Positions 1 through 8,827 of a DNA stretch of 53,375 bases are shown piece after piece. Numbering within the stretch: the first letter of the stretch is position 1; each line of letters opens with the position of its first letter. A program made the translations under genes and the position numbers. The notes beneath the pieces were generated by a model, which saw only the letters and a list, made by a program, of their open reading frames with translations, was not told the origin of the DNA and did no database searches. Source of the DNA: Paenibacillus xylanivorans (GTDB taxonomy: Bacteria; Bacillota; Bacilli; Paenibacillales; Paenibacillaceae); the NCBI RefSeq assembly GCF_001280595.1, contig NZ_LITU01000050.1, positions 303,171 to 356,545 on the forward strand, given 5' to 3'.

Positions 1-514
1 GCTTAACCGCCTGCATCGTTGTCTCAGAACGCCCAGGCTCGCTGTCCAGAGCCATCTTCATGGCCGTGGGGTCTTTGAGCTTGATTTTCATCGCATAGCC
101 CTTATAAGGGCCTGGGTTGACCCTATACAGTTCAATCGTTAGCCGATCACTGTCGATCCGTTCAAACGGAACGCCCAGCTTGGAGGAGATACGCTGATTA
201 TAGATCGTTTCCGGGCGAGCGGCTTGAACGGTTGCCTTCTGTACTAGCGTAGACATCGTACTCGTCGTCTGATTGTACAGTTGTGTTGTTCTTTTAATAG
301 AAGAAGAAGTCTGAACAGCAGCTTCTTTTGCCCCTGCAAGCTCCTGGCTAATCGCCTGGGTACGGGGTGTAACGGTCTCTTCAGTCAGACCGGAATCGAT
401 GAAGTCTCCGGGTTCAAGCGGAGGACGAAACAGCAGCATGCATAATATCAATCCAACAAAAGGAGCAAGTGCAAGCATAAATAAACGATTAACCTTTTTT
501 ACGGGTGTAATCAT
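1..514 (-). CDS. Phosphodiester glycosidase family protein, N-terminal part (cut by window edge)
   Basis: The reading frame is open from an ATG at 514 to the window edge (171 codons). The N-terminus has one hydrophobic membrane segment (about residues 10-32, after K6-K7 and R10), followed by a Pro/Glu-rich stretch and an extracytoplasmic region. The layout resembles Paenibacillus membrane-anchored phosphodiester glycosidase (NAGPA-like) or exopolysaccharide-associated proteins, but the catalytic domain lies outside the window, so the name rests on the N-terminus only. The ATG overlaps the stop of the upstream gene (ATGA at 511-514), so the two are probably translationally coupled. Confidence 0.6.
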   Translation of the reverse strand, partial: MITPVKKVNRLFMLALAPFVGLILCMLLFRPPLEPGDFIDSGLTEETVTPRTQAISQELAGAKEAAVQTSSSIKRTTQLYNQTTSTMSTLVQKATVQAARPETIYNQRISSKLGVPFERIDSDRLTIELYRVNPGPYKGYAMKIKLKDPTAMKMALDSEPGRSETTMQAVK

Positions 515-921
515 TTGAGCAGGTCCATCTTTTTCTGGAGTGTTTCCAGTTGTTTTTTGACTTCGCTCAGCTGGGTATACAGTTTGTTGCTGTTGTCGGT
601 TTTATCGTTTGCATTATCCTTGGTGAAATTCAGCAATTCATTAAAGGACTGCACCTGACCCTGCAGGTCCGCTACTTCCTTGGATATCGTTGTTAGCTGC
701 TTTTCGTAGTCGGCTTTGAGCGCCGTAATCTGCTGCTGATTATGGGTCTGAAGCTGATTAATCATCTGTTGCTGGAGGTGGTTACTATAATAGTAGGTTC
801 CGAGTACTCCGAGTGCAATGAGAACAATCCACATGACCAGAAACAGCTTGACTGAAGATCCGACCTTACCTTTGGCGCTCCGGGTGTGATGGATGTCAGA
901 GGGTGGGGCAGAAGGTTTCAT
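511..921 (-). CDS. Single-pass membrane protein with coiled coil
   Basis: This 136-residue protein has a basic cytoplasmic start, one membrane segment at about 24-46, and then an almost continuous heptad-like coiled coil (about 48-136, rich in Q, L, E and K) outside the membrane. No enzyme motif is visible. A ribosome binding site (AGGAGTG) sits upstream of the ATG. It is the first gene of a two-gene operon with the phosphodiester glycosidase-like gene and shares four bases with it. A role as assembly or anchoring partner of that enzyme is inference. No specific family recognised. Confidence 0.75.
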   Translation of the reverse strand: MKPSAPPSDIHHTRSAKGKVGSSVKLFLVMWIVLIALGVLGTYYYSNHLQQQMINQLQTHNQQQITALKADYEKQLTTISKEVADLQGQVQSFNELLNFTKDNANDKTDNSNKLYTQLSEVKKQLETLQKKMDLLK

Positions 922-1362
922 ATCATCACTCCTGGTTATTTATAGGTACAAAAAAATTTCCAGTCCTCATTCTATCACGCCCCTATTGATTACGCAAAAA
1001 TGAAATTCTTTGAGTAATAGGATAAAAAGAGATTGCATCGGAAGGAAGTCCTAGGATACAATTTCTTATAGATGCAATAAGTAGGAACTTTGGGCAAGTT
1101 TTTCGACTTTTTTAGATAGAAATGCAGGAAATTTATACTATATTTTGATCTTTCTTCGCTCGGGAAGACAAAAGTCCTGATGTGAAGACAGCAAAATACA
1201 GTAGAAATAGAGCTGTTCTTACAGCTGTATCAAGAGTTTTTCTATTTTTCGACATAATTCGACTTCTGCTTCTTCTATACACGGACTGTCGCAAGGATAG
1301 AGGCATCATCATGGCTGATGGTAGAAAAGGAATTTGTCCAATACATAACAGGGGGAACAACA
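922..1362. other. Intergenic region between divergent genes
   Basis: 441 bases without a credible gene. It holds the minus-strand promoter (969-997), a possible plus-strand promoter (TTGCAT, 18 bases, TACAAT at 1033-1062) that would give a leader of about 290 bases for the ComA-like regulator, and an inverted repeat at 1211-1226 (AGCTGT, 4 bases, ACAGCT). Short open frames here lack ribosome binding sites and look spurious. Confidence 0.5.
969..997 (-). promoter_or_regulatory. Sigma-A type promoter of the two-gene minus-strand operon
   Basis: Read on the minus strand: -35 TTGCGT, 17-base spacer, -10 TAGAAT, about 50 bases upstream of the ATG at 921. Good spacing and good -10. Confidence 0.55.
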
Positions 1363-2019
1363 ATGAAAAAAGTATGGCAGGTGGTCATCGTAGATATCCA
1401 CCCCACCAGCATGCTGGGTACGAAATTGATTTTGGAAGAACAGCAGGATCTGTTGGTACGGGGGATGACTTCGACCGGGTCCGAAGGTCTTGATTTGGTG
1501 AACATTCATCAGCCCGATCTGATATTGATGGATTATCGGCTTCCTGAGGGCCAGGCGGATCAGTATATTGCCCAGATGAAAAATCTCTCGGCACATAGTC
1601 ACATCATTATTCTAACGGACGAGGACAATGTAAAATTATTTCGTCATCTGATCAGTCTTGGTGCTAGTGGTATGCTATCCAAACAGGCTTCCCCTAGCCA
1701 GCTGATTCATTTGATTTCCGGGTTGCGTGAGGGGTGTGTATCCATTCCGTTATCCTGGTTAGCCAGTGCGGAGTGGGCCCAGCCCGTCGAGTCTCCGGTC
1801 GAAGAACTTATTGTTGAATTAACAGAAACCGAAACTTTTATCATGGAAAGAATTGTTCAGGGCGTAACCTATGATAAAATAGCCAGTGAGATTAACGTTA
1901 GCAGACGTTCGATTGATAATTACCTGCGTAAAATATACGTGAAGCTGGATGTAAGCAGCAGGGCACAGGCGATTGAACGTTACGCTTTATATGCGAGGCA
2001 GACCAAAACCGTATCCTGA
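1363..2019 (+). CDS. ComA-like response regulator (NarL/LuxR family), orphan
   Basis: A 218-residue regulator with an N-terminal receiver domain (1 to about 120) and a C-terminal LuxR-type helix-turn-helix (about 150-218). Phosphoacceptor D57 (LILMDYRLP) and K107 (MLSKQ) are present. The start VVIVDIHPTSMLGTK resembles Bacillus subtilis ComA, and the HTH region (SRRSIDNYLRKIYVKL) also fits ComA. The usual acidic pair is only half kept: D11 is followed by I12, not D. I chose ATG 1363 because GGGGGAAC precedes it; a start at 1318 is possible in frame but would add residues before the receiver fold. No histidine kinase or ComX/ComQ-like gene is adjacent. Targets unknown. Confidence 0.85.
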   Translation: MKKVWQVVIVDIHPTSMLGTKLILEEQQDLLVRGMTSTGSEGLDLVNIHQPDLILMDYRLPEGQADQYIAQMKNLSAHSHIIILTDEDNVKLFRHLISLGASGMLSKQASPSQLIHLISGLREGCVSIPLSWLASAEWAQPVESPVEELIVELTETETFIMERIVQGVTYDKIASEINVSRRSIDNYLRKIYVKLDVSSRAQAIERYALYARQTKTVS

Positions 2020-2162
2020 CGAGCATGTGGTTCCATGAATCCCTATGTACGATGACTCGTCAAGTGTCCGGTCTGGTCATATTCAGTGTCCAACAGGAAT
2101 AGGTTGTAGGGGCTACGGACTGCGAGCACAGTTCGGATTAGGGATGAAAGGGGAACGGACCG

Positions 2163-3386
2163 ATGAAATATTTCTTCGCCTCCCGTACAAACAGGCTTTT
2201 GACATCACCGCTGAGGGACATTCGTGAAATGTCTGGCCGGGAGTATTTCATTTCTTTGGCAGAAGAACTGCCTGCGGAGGAGCTGTTTCCATTCAAACTG
2301 CTGGAAGAAGCAGCGGTGTCTGTATTTAGTTCCGGACCCTCCGCATTGCAGTATGGCGAGCCGGCAGGGTACAGACCGTTGAGAGAATGGCTGGACAACG
2401 ATTGGAATACGCGCAAGGGCATCCGGACGGTACCAGAGCAGATTCTATTGACCACAGGTACTCAGCAGGCCATCGATCTTGTGATGCGTTTGCTGCTTGA
2501 GCCTGGAGATTCCGTACTGGTTGAGCATCCTACCTCTCCGGGCTGTCTTGAGGTTCTGGAGATGCAGGGTGCCAAAATCGTGCCCGTCACAGGCGATGGG
2601 GATGGCATTTTACCTGACCTTTTGGAGCATCACATGCAGCAGGTGAGACCGAAGCTGCTTTTTGCTGCACCCAGTTTTTCCAATCCAACCGGCGTGCTGT
2701 GGAGCATGGAACGGCGTGAGGCTGTGCTTGATCTGTGCTCACGCTATGGCGTGCTGCTCGTGGAAGATGATTCCTATGGTGAACTTCATTTCGATGGATT
2801 GGAGCCTGGAGATTTCTACCGGAAGTATCCTTCCCTCTTTGCGCTGGATACGGCGGATCAGGGTGGACATGTTCTCTATATTGGTTCGTTTAGCAAAACC
2901 GTAGCACCCGCTCTGCGTACAGGTTGGGCTGCCGGACATCCGGCTCTGATTCAGGCTATGGCCTCAGTGAAGCGAATAGCAGATGGACAGTCCAGCCCCA
3001 TGAATCAGCGGTTATTGTATCAACTGCTGGCTCATTCTCCTTTTAAGTGGAGCGATCACCTGTCCATGCTGAACCGGGAGTACAAGACCAGACTCAAGCT
3101 TATGCTCGAATTATTGAAACGTCCGGGTTGGAAAGGGAGTCAGTACATTATTCCTGAAGGGGGGATGTATCTGTGGGTAAAGTTGCCGGATGGGTTGGAC
3201 AGCGGAGCTCTGCTCAAAGCTGCTTTGTTAAAAGGGGTATCCTTTCTTCCCGGTTCACTCTGTTCCACTGGCGAACAGGATCATCGGTACATCCGGTTGA
3301 ACTTCAGCCATCCCGGCCGGGATGAATTGCTGCTTGGCATGAATCTGATCAGTGAGTCCATCACAGAGTTTACAGCCCGGAGCTAG
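2163..3386 (+). CDS. PLP-dependent aminotransferase, class I/II
   Basis: A 407-residue fold-type I aminotransferase resembling the catalytic half of MocR regulators and LysN-type 2-aminoadipate aminotransferases. It begins directly with the aminotransferase domain and has no GntR-type DNA-binding part. Visible motifs: LQYGEPAGYRPLR near 62-74, SNPTG at 173-177, EDDSYGEL at 201-208, and the PLP lysine K245 in GSFSKTVAP. Substrate cannot be told from sequence. AGGGG precedes the ATG. It follows the ComA-like regulator on the same strand after about 140 bases; co-transcription is possible. Confidence 0.88.
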   Translation: MKYFFASRTNRLLTSPLRDIREMSGREYFISLAEELPAEELFPFKLLEEAAVSVFSSGPSALQYGEPAGYRPLREWLDNDWNTRKGIRTVPEQILLTTGTQQAIDLVMRLLLEPGDSVLVEHPTSPGCLEVLEMQGAKIVPVTGDGDGILPDLLEHHMQQVRPKLLFAAPSFSNPTGVLWSMERREAVLDLCSRYGVLLVEDDSYGELHFDGLEPGDFYRKYPSLFALDTADQGGHVLYIGSFSKTVAPALRTGWAAGHPALIQAMASVKRIADGQSSPMNQRLLYQLLAHSPFKWSDHLSMLNREYKTRLKLMLELLKRPGWKGSQYIIPEGGMYLWVKLPDGLDSGALLKAALLKGVSFLPGSLCSTGEQDHRYIRLNFSHPGRDELLLGMNLISESITEFTARS

Positions 3387-3503
3387 ACCGGATATAGGAA
3401 CAGAAAGAATTTATGGTCAAATTCACGCCTGGGACCTGGGCCAGCAGAAGTTCCAGGCAGTGGATTTGGAAGCAAATGTGTTACCCCCAAAGTAATTACG
3501 TTA

Positions 3504-3532
3504 TTGCATCCACTAACATTTTTATATATAAT
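3504..3532 (+). promoter_or_regulatory. Sigma-A promoter of the azoreductase gene
   Basis: TTGCAT, a 17-base spacer and a perfect TATAAT (3527-3532), about 95 bases upstream of the start codon. Confidence 0.7.
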
Positions 3533-3626
3533 ATGTATTAATGAGTTGTTGTTTTCTTTATATAAGCTGCAATCATTGCAAGTTCAGGAGAAGCACTCAT
3601 ATATTTTAACTAACGGGGGAACGAAC

Positions 3627-4253
3627 ATGTCTAACATTTTATTTGTCAAAGCAAACGACCGTCCTGCAGATCAAGCAGTCAGCGTACAATTGTACGATGC
3701 ATTTCTGAGCGCATACAAAGAATCCCACCCAGGTGACACTGTTACCGAACTGGATCTCTATAATACAGATCTTCCTTACTACGGTAACACTGTAATTACT
3801 GGTGGATACAAAGCAGCTAACGGCATCGAAGCAACACCAGAAGAGCAAAAAGCGGCTACACTGGCTGCGCAATTGCAAGATCAATTTTTGGCAGCAGACA
3901 AAGTGGTATTTGCGTTCCCACTGTGGAACTTCACTGTTCCAGCACCACTGGTGAACTACATTTCCTACCTGAGCCAAGCTGGTAAAATGTTTAAATACAC
4001 TGCTGAAGGCCCTGTAGGTCTTGTTGGCAACAAAAAAGTGGCATTGCTGAACGCGCGTGGTAGTGTTTACTCCGTAGAGCCTATGGCATCTGCAGAAATG
4101 TCCGTGAAATATGTAACAAACGTACTGAACTTCTGGGGTATCCAAAACCCTGAACTGGTTATCGTTGAAGGTCACAACGCTTCACCTGACCGTTCCCAAG
4201 AAATCGTGGCAGCAGGTCTGAAATTGGCTTCTGAAGTAGCAGCAAGCTTCTAA
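3627..4253 (+). CDS. azoR: FMN-dependent NADH:quinone/azo oxidoreductase
   Basis: A 208-residue flavodoxin-like enzyme of the AzoR family, which uses NADH and FMN to reduce quinones and azo compounds by two electrons and protects against thiol-specific stress. Signature stretches: VVFAFPLWNFTVPAPL, the flavin-contacting region of the family, and NYISYLSQAGKMFKY. The start ATG 3627 follows GGGGGAAC. An upstream in-frame start at 3504 falls on the promoter and is rejected. Single-gene unit: strong promoter before it, strong terminator after it. Confidence 0.92.
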   Translation: MSNILFVKANDRPADQAVSVQLYDAFLSAYKESHPGDTVTELDLYNTDLPYYGNTVITGGYKAANGIEATPEEQKAATLAAQLQDQFLAADKVVFAFPLWNFTVPAPLVNYISYLSQAGKMFKYTAEGPVGLVGNKKVALLNARGSVYSVEPMASAEMSVKYVTNVLNFWGIQNPELVIVEGHNASPDRSQEIVAAGLKLASEVAASF

Positions 4254-4279
4254 TAGCAATTATATATAGAAACACGAGA

Positions 4280-4315
4280 AGCCTGTAATCTCCACGGAGA
4301 TGACAGGCTTTTTTT
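4280..4315 (+). terminator. Intrinsic terminator of azoR
   Basis: AGCCTGT/ACAGGCT stem around a short inner hairpin (TCTCC/GGAGA), followed by seven T. Confidence 0.9.
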
Positions 4316-4346
4316 GCATCTTCATTTTGCAAGAAGCTACATTTCC

Positions 4347-5192
4347 TTAGACATTCCTTTCATGGATCAGGTAGGGCTCCGCTACTTCCGCAATATGATC
4401 CAGCTCACTGTCGTCATGTTGAACCAGAGAAAAATCCATTTCTAGTTCATTTAAACTCCGCTCAATCATATCATTATCCTCAAGCATCTGAGCATGCTCG
4501 GTCAGTGCTTGCACACCCTTAATCGTCAGCACATATCGTCCACGGGATAGCCGCTCGAACCAGCCGTAATAATTTTTTTGCAGAATGGCCGCAGCGGAAC
4601 CTACGTTTGTCTGTTTGGCGAGAGAGGCCGGGGAGGCTTCTCCCTTAGCGCGAAGAGCAGAAGCCACACGCAATGCCTTTTCCCTGTAAGCGGTGACCAG
4701 TTGTCTGCGTGTGCTTCCTCCTGTGTTGTAGTCACCACTGCGCTCGTCGAATTCCTTCAGCAGTCGTTGTCGCCGAATACCGCCCTTACGAACAACAGTA
4801 CTGCCACCTGGCGCATGAACTTGGGCAGAAGGTTCGCACAGCACATCAATCAGGGGAGATTTGGTTTTGTAGAACGTGACCGTTATAAGCCCCAGTCCAA
4901 GTTGTCTGCACAGTGCGGTCAATTCTCCCCAGCGCTGGTTCACGGCGCCGCGCTTGCTGCGGTTCCGCTCAACAGCCAGATACACGAAGGGGCTGAGCTT
5001 CAGGCGCTGCATTCCCTGCAGCAGCAGGGACAGATTAAATGTTTTTTTCATCTCCACAATGAGTGGCTCATTCTGGTCCGATCTGACCCCAACCAGGTCA
5101 CAATGTTTGACTTCAGCCTTCACGTCGTAGCCGCGTCGTTCGAAAAAAGCCTTTACAGGCGAATATAATTCGGTTTCGTACTTTACCGCCAT
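4347..5192 (-). CDS. DUF2161 PD-(D/E)XK nuclease-fold protein
   Basis: A 281-residue protein. The N-terminal part carries a PD-(D/E)XK-like core: an Asp in KHCDLVGV followed by EMKK in PLIVEMKKTF, which matches DUF2161 proteins annotated as possible phosphodiesterases or nucleases. The rest (about 140-281) is basic and includes a stretch resembling a winged helix (GSAAAILQKNYYGWFERL). ATG 5192 is chosen because AGGAG lies 8 bases upstream; a longer start at 5225 would include the ribosome binding site. Biological role unknown. Preceded by an extended -10 promoter (5265-5273). Confidence 0.8.
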   Translation of the reverse strand: MAVKYETELYSPVKAFFERRGYDVKAEVKHCDLVGVRSDQNEPLIVEMKKTFNLSLLLQGMQRLKLSPFVYLAVERNRSKRGAVNQRWGELTALCRQLGLGLITVTFYKTKSPLIDVLCEPSAQVHAPGGSTVVRKGGIRRQRLLKEFDERSGDYNTGGSTRRQLVTAYREKALRVASALRAKGEASPASLAKQTNVGSAAAILQKNYYGWFERLSRGRYVLTIKGVQALTEHAQMLEDNDMIERSLNELEMDFSLVQHDDSELDHIAEVAEPYLIHERNV

Positions 5193-5553
5193 CGTTTCTG
5201 CTCCTTTCCTGAAGTGGCTCTTCACTGGCCATGTATTGTCCCGTTTTCTGAATTTAGAACCTTCATTATATCATATCCGTTCTTTTTTTTCTGAGTGCAC
5301 AAGATGTCTGATAGAACAGGGAAAGCCTCAAATTAAGAGTCGCAAATTGAAAAAAAGAGGTCAACTTATCCGATTTGCCGCATAGGTATGTAATACACTT
5401 TTCACAACAATACTTGATGTTTGGACAGATGGTGGCGGGACTAATCCGGACCGCAAGATTGGTATTCAAGCAGAAGCCGTAATTCTATTGATTTCTTCAT
5501 ACCATTCGGAATGGTTGACAATCACACTAAAGGAGCCATGGGAGGTACCAAGC
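5193..5553. other. Intergenic region between DUF2161 gene and prkA
   Basis: 361 bases with the DUF2161 promoter, a perfect 7-1-7 inverted repeat ACCATTCGGAATGGT at 5501-5515 and a TTGACA at 5515-5520 that has no partner -10. No convincing sigma-E promoter for prkA could be assigned by eye. No credible gene. Confidence 0.5.
5265..5273 (-). promoter_or_regulatory. Extended -10 promoter of the DUF2161 gene
   Basis: Read on the minus strand, TGATATAAT is a TG-N-TATAAT extended -10 with a perfect hexamer. No good -35 is seen. Confidence 0.5.
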
Positions 5554-7449
5554 ATGAATATTTTTGAACGCGTTGCGGAACATCGGGCAGAGAGTGACCG
5601 TTTATCATGGAACGGGACATTTGAAGATTATATTGCACTGCTGAGAGAGGACCCGACTCCGGCAATGACGGCTCACGCACGAGTGTACCAGATGATTGAA
5701 TCGTTTGGCGTGGAAGAAGTAGGGGGGAACAAACGGTACAAGTTTTTTGAACAGGAGATTTTTGGGCTGGATCGGTCCATTGAAAAACTGGTGGAAGAAT
5801 ATTTCCACTCGGCAGCACGCCGGCTGGATGTGCGCAAACGGATTCTGCTGTTAATGGGTCCGGTCAGCGGAGGAAAGTCTACGCTGGTGACGCTGCTGAA
5901 ACGTGGCCTTGAACAATTCTCACGGACAGAAAAGGGTGCCGTATACGCTATTGAGGGATGCCCAATGCATGAGGAACCTCTGCATCTGATTCCGCTGGAA
6001 CTTCGTCCCGAAGTGGAGAAGGAGATTGGTGTCCGTATTGAGGGTAACCTCTGCCCATCTTGCCAGATGCGGCTTCGTACCGAATACGGCGGGGATGTCA
6101 GCCAGGTACGGGTGGAACGGGTCATTGTCTCCGAAGATAACCGGGTGGGGATCGGAACATTCAGTCCGTCTGACCCAAAATCACAGGATATTGCTGATCT
6201 GACCGGAAGTATCGACTTCTCAACCATTACCGAATTTGGCTCCGAATCCGATCCGCGTGCCTATCGTTTTGATGGAGAATTGAATAAGGCCAACCGTGGA
6301 TTGATGGAATTCCAGGAGATGCTGAAATGTGATGAGAAGTTTCTGTGGAACCTGTTATCCCTGACACAGGAAGGTAATTTTAAAGCAGGCCGATTTGCCT
6401 TAATCAGTGCGGATGAGATGATTGTGGCGCATACGAATGAATCCGAGTACAAGTCGTTTATTTCCAACAAAAAGAATGAAGCCTTGCAATCCCGGATGAT
6501 TGTCATGCCGATTCCCTACAATCTGAGGGTCTCCGAGGAAGAGAAGATTTACGGCAAGCTCATTCAGCAGAGTGACATGAAGCATGTCCATATTGCACCG
6601 CATGCCCTGCGGACTGCAGCCATTTTCTCCATACTTACCCGCTTGAAAGAAACGAAGAAACAAGGCATGGATCTGGTCAAAAAAATGCGGATGTATGACG
6701 GTGAAGAAGTAGAAGGGTACAAAGAAGCCGATCTGCGTGAGATGCAAAATGAATATTTGGATGAAGGCATGTCGGGCATTGATCCGCGTTATGTCATCAA
6801 CCGGATATCCAGTGCTTTGATTAAACAAAATCTTCAGTGCATTAACGCGCTGGATATTCTGCGGGCAATCAAGGATGGTCTGGATCAGCATGCTTCAATT
6901 ACAAAAGAGGAACGTGAGCGTTATCTGAACTTTATTGCTCTGGCACGTAAAGAATACGATGAACTGGCGAAGAAAGAAGTGCAGAAAGCATTTGTCTACT
7001 CGTTCGAAGAGTCGGCCAGAACGCTGTTCGAAAATTACCTCGATAATATCGAGGCATTCTGCAACTGGTCTAAAATTCGTGATCCACTGACGGATGAGGA
7101 GATGGACCCGGATGAGCGCTTAATGCGTTCGATTGAGGAGCAAATCGGTATTTCCGAAAATGCCAAAAAGGCGTTCAGGGAAGAGATATTGATCCGCATC
7201 TCGGCTTATTCCCGCAAGGAACGGAAGTTCGAATACAGCAGTCATGATCGTCTGCGTGAAGCGATTGAGAAGAAACTGTTCACTGACTTGAAGGACATTG
7301 TGAAGATCACAACTTCAACCAAGACACCAGATGCTACGCAGCTAAAACGAATGAATGAAGTGATTAAACGGTTGATTGAAGAACATGGCTACACCGCAGC
7401 CAGCGCGAATGAACTGCTCCGTTATGTGGGCAGTCTGTTGAATCGCTGA
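5554..7449 (+). CDS. prkA: PrkA family serine protein kinase
   Basis: A 631-residue protein, the usual PrkA length. Walker A GPVSGGKST lies near residue 110 within the AAA-like PrkA domain; the C-terminal third is the kinase-like PrkA_C region. In Bacillus PrkA acts in sporulation; the E. coli homologue YeaG works with YeaH and YcgB in stress and nitrogen starvation. Homologues of those partners (YhbH and SpoVR) lie at 18.1-20.7 kb here. ATG 5554 is preceded by GGGAGG; the in-frame start at 5488 would overlap the inverted repeat at 5501. Ends at a strong terminator, so it is a single-gene unit. Confidence 0.95.
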   Translation: MNIFERVAEHRAESDRLSWNGTFEDYIALLREDPTPAMTAHARVYQMIESFGVEEVGGNKRYKFFEQEIFGLDRSIEKLVEEYFHSAARRLDVRKRILLLMGPVSGGKSTLVTLLKRGLEQFSRTEKGAVYAIEGCPMHEEPLHLIPLELRPEVEKEIGVRIEGNLCPSCQMRLRTEYGGDVSQVRVERVIVSEDNRVGIGTFSPSDPKSQDIADLTGSIDFSTITEFGSESDPRAYRFDGELNKANRGLMEFQEMLKCDEKFLWNLLSLTQEGNFKAGRFALISADEMIVAHTNESEYKSFISNKKNEALQSRMIVMPIPYNLRVSEEEKIYGKLIQQSDMKHVHIAPHALRTAAIFSILTRLKETKKQGMDLVKKMRMYDGEEVEGYKEADLREMQNEYLDEGMSGIDPRYVINRISSALIKQNLQCINALDILRAIKDGLDQHASITKEERERYLNFIALARKEYDELAKKEVQKAFVYSFEESARTLFENYLDNIEAFCNWSKIRDPLTDEEMDPDERLMRSIEEQIGISENAKKAFREEILIRISAYSRKERKFEYSSHDRLREAIEKKLFTDLKDIVKITTSTKTPDATQLKRMNEVIKRLIEEHGYTAASANELLRYVGSLLNR

Positions 7450-7475
7450 TCTGCAACGAACCATTCCGGATCAGG

Positions 7476-7526
7476 CTCCTGACGCCTGCTGTGAAGGAGC
7501 CTCACAGCAGGGTCAGGGGTCTTTTT
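7476..7526 (+). terminator. Intrinsic terminator of prkA
   Basis: Long stem (CTCCTGAC-CCTGCTGTGA with TCACAGCAGG-TCAGGGG) followed by five T. Confidence 0.9.
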
Positions 7527-7693
7527 ATATGGGGAGATGCGCAATTAAGACTGATAAACTGACAAGGAAGGTCAATTCCATGACAAATTAGTTCTTATGG
7601 TATATGTAAAATTAGGTCATTTAGTCTATAATAGATACAGATATTTACAATTTATTATTTTTTGTGGTTATTAAGGAGCTGACAGAACTAGTT

Positions 7694-8698
7694 ATGAGTA
7701 TTACTATAGCAAGACAACAACAACTTGATTATATTGGATTGAATGCGGGGGATCTGCAATTGCTTGCTGATCATCGACCTGCTTTTGAGAAAGTCGTTGA
7801 CGAAGTGGTGGACCATTTCTACAATCATGTGGGCAATTATCCGAATTTGGTCGATCTGATTGCCCGCTTCTCTTCCATTGATCGTTTGAAAGAAACACAA
7901 AAGCAATACTGGTTATCCATGACCGATGGTGTGGTTGATGATGCATATATTGAACAGCGAATTGCGATCGGACTGGTCCATTCCCGCATTGGTTTGTCCG
8001 AAGATTATTATCTGGGCACGTATATGGTTTACCTCGATATTGCAACGAGCATATTCCAGCAAGTTATCCCTGAAAGCTGGCATCTGGTCATTCAGGCCCT
8101 TAGTAAAATGTTCAATCTCGATTCACAGCTTGTATTGGAGGCTTACGAGAAGAAGGAAAAGGAAAAGTTAAATCAACTTGCTGAAGATCAGCAGCACACT
8201 TTGCTGGCGATTACGCAGATTACACAGCAGTTGACAGGCATGATCAGTGAATTGAACGAAAATGCTCAGGCCATCTCTGATGTCGCCAGGGAAACGGCAG
8301 CCTCTCAGGATCAGGCAAATGGGCTACTGGAAGAGTTAACCAAAGAAATTCATCAGATTGGCAAAATGGGTGAGCTTATTCGCGAAATCTCGGATCAGAG
8401 TCATCTCGTGGGCTTGAATGCCGCCATTGAAGCTGCACATGCAGGAGAATTTGGCCGGGGATTCGAGGTGGTTGCCAGCGAGGTTCGCAAGCTTGCGGCT
8501 AGTTCCCGTGAGGCTCAAGGAAAAATTCAGTCGAACCTGGCACAGATCATGAAGAAGCTGAGCAGTGTTCAACAAGAGTCGAAGCATACCGCTTCGGGGG
8601 CAAGGCGTCAGGCATCCCGTTCAGAAGAGCTTGCGGTTTTTGCTACGACAATGGAGAAACTGGCATTTGATCTAAGGAAATTGGATCATCAAGAATAG
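7694..8698 (+). CDS. HemAT-like globin-coupled methyl-accepting sensor, short form
   Basis: A 334-residue soluble protein. Residues 1 to about 165 are a sensor globin; the proximal haem ligand is H96 in LVHSRIGL, followed by the family's aromatic segment YYLGTY. Residues about 190-334 are an MCP signalling domain with the conserved hairpin tip ([20 protein letters not shown]) that contacts CheA/CheW. There is no membrane segment. It is about 100 residues shorter than Bacillus HemAT (432), so the signalling coiled coil is short. The start is uncertain: ATG 7694 has AAGGAG 15 bases upstream, and an in-frame GTG lies at 7664. An imperfect hairpin (8701-8729) follows the stop. Confidence 0.88.
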   Translation: MSITIARQQQLDYIGLNAGDLQLLADHRPAFEKVVDEVVDHFYNHVGNYPNLVDLIARFSSIDRLKETQKQYWLSMTDGVVDDAYIEQRIAIGLVHSRIGLSEDYYLGTYMVYLDIATSIFQQVIPESWHLVIQALSKMFNLDSQLVLEAYEKKEKEKLNQLAEDQQHTLLAITQITQQLTGMISELNENAQAISDVARETAASQDQANGLLEELTKEIHQIGKMGELIREISDQSHLVGLNAAIEAAHAGEFGRGFEVVASEVRKLAASSREAQGKIQSNLAQIMKKLSSVQQESKHTASGARRQASRSEELAVFATTMEKLAFDLRKLDHQE

Positions 8699-8827
8699 CC
8701 GGTAACACTGGCTTGAACCTGTGATACCGTTTCTGGCTGTTTTAAGCTATAATGGGTAGACAAACCTGCCGATGTCATAGTGAATGCAGCCGGAGACAGG
8801 GGATTTGAAAGAGGTTGAGGTGATCAG

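Noticed and set aside
1211..1226. Inverted repeat AGCTGT/ACAGCT as a ComA box
   Set aside because: Does not match the ComA box (TTGCGG-N4-CCGCAA); no function can be supported.
5266..5469. 67-codon minus-strand frame upstream of the DUF2161 gene
   Set aside because: No ribosome binding site, overlaps the DUF2161 promoter, no domain.
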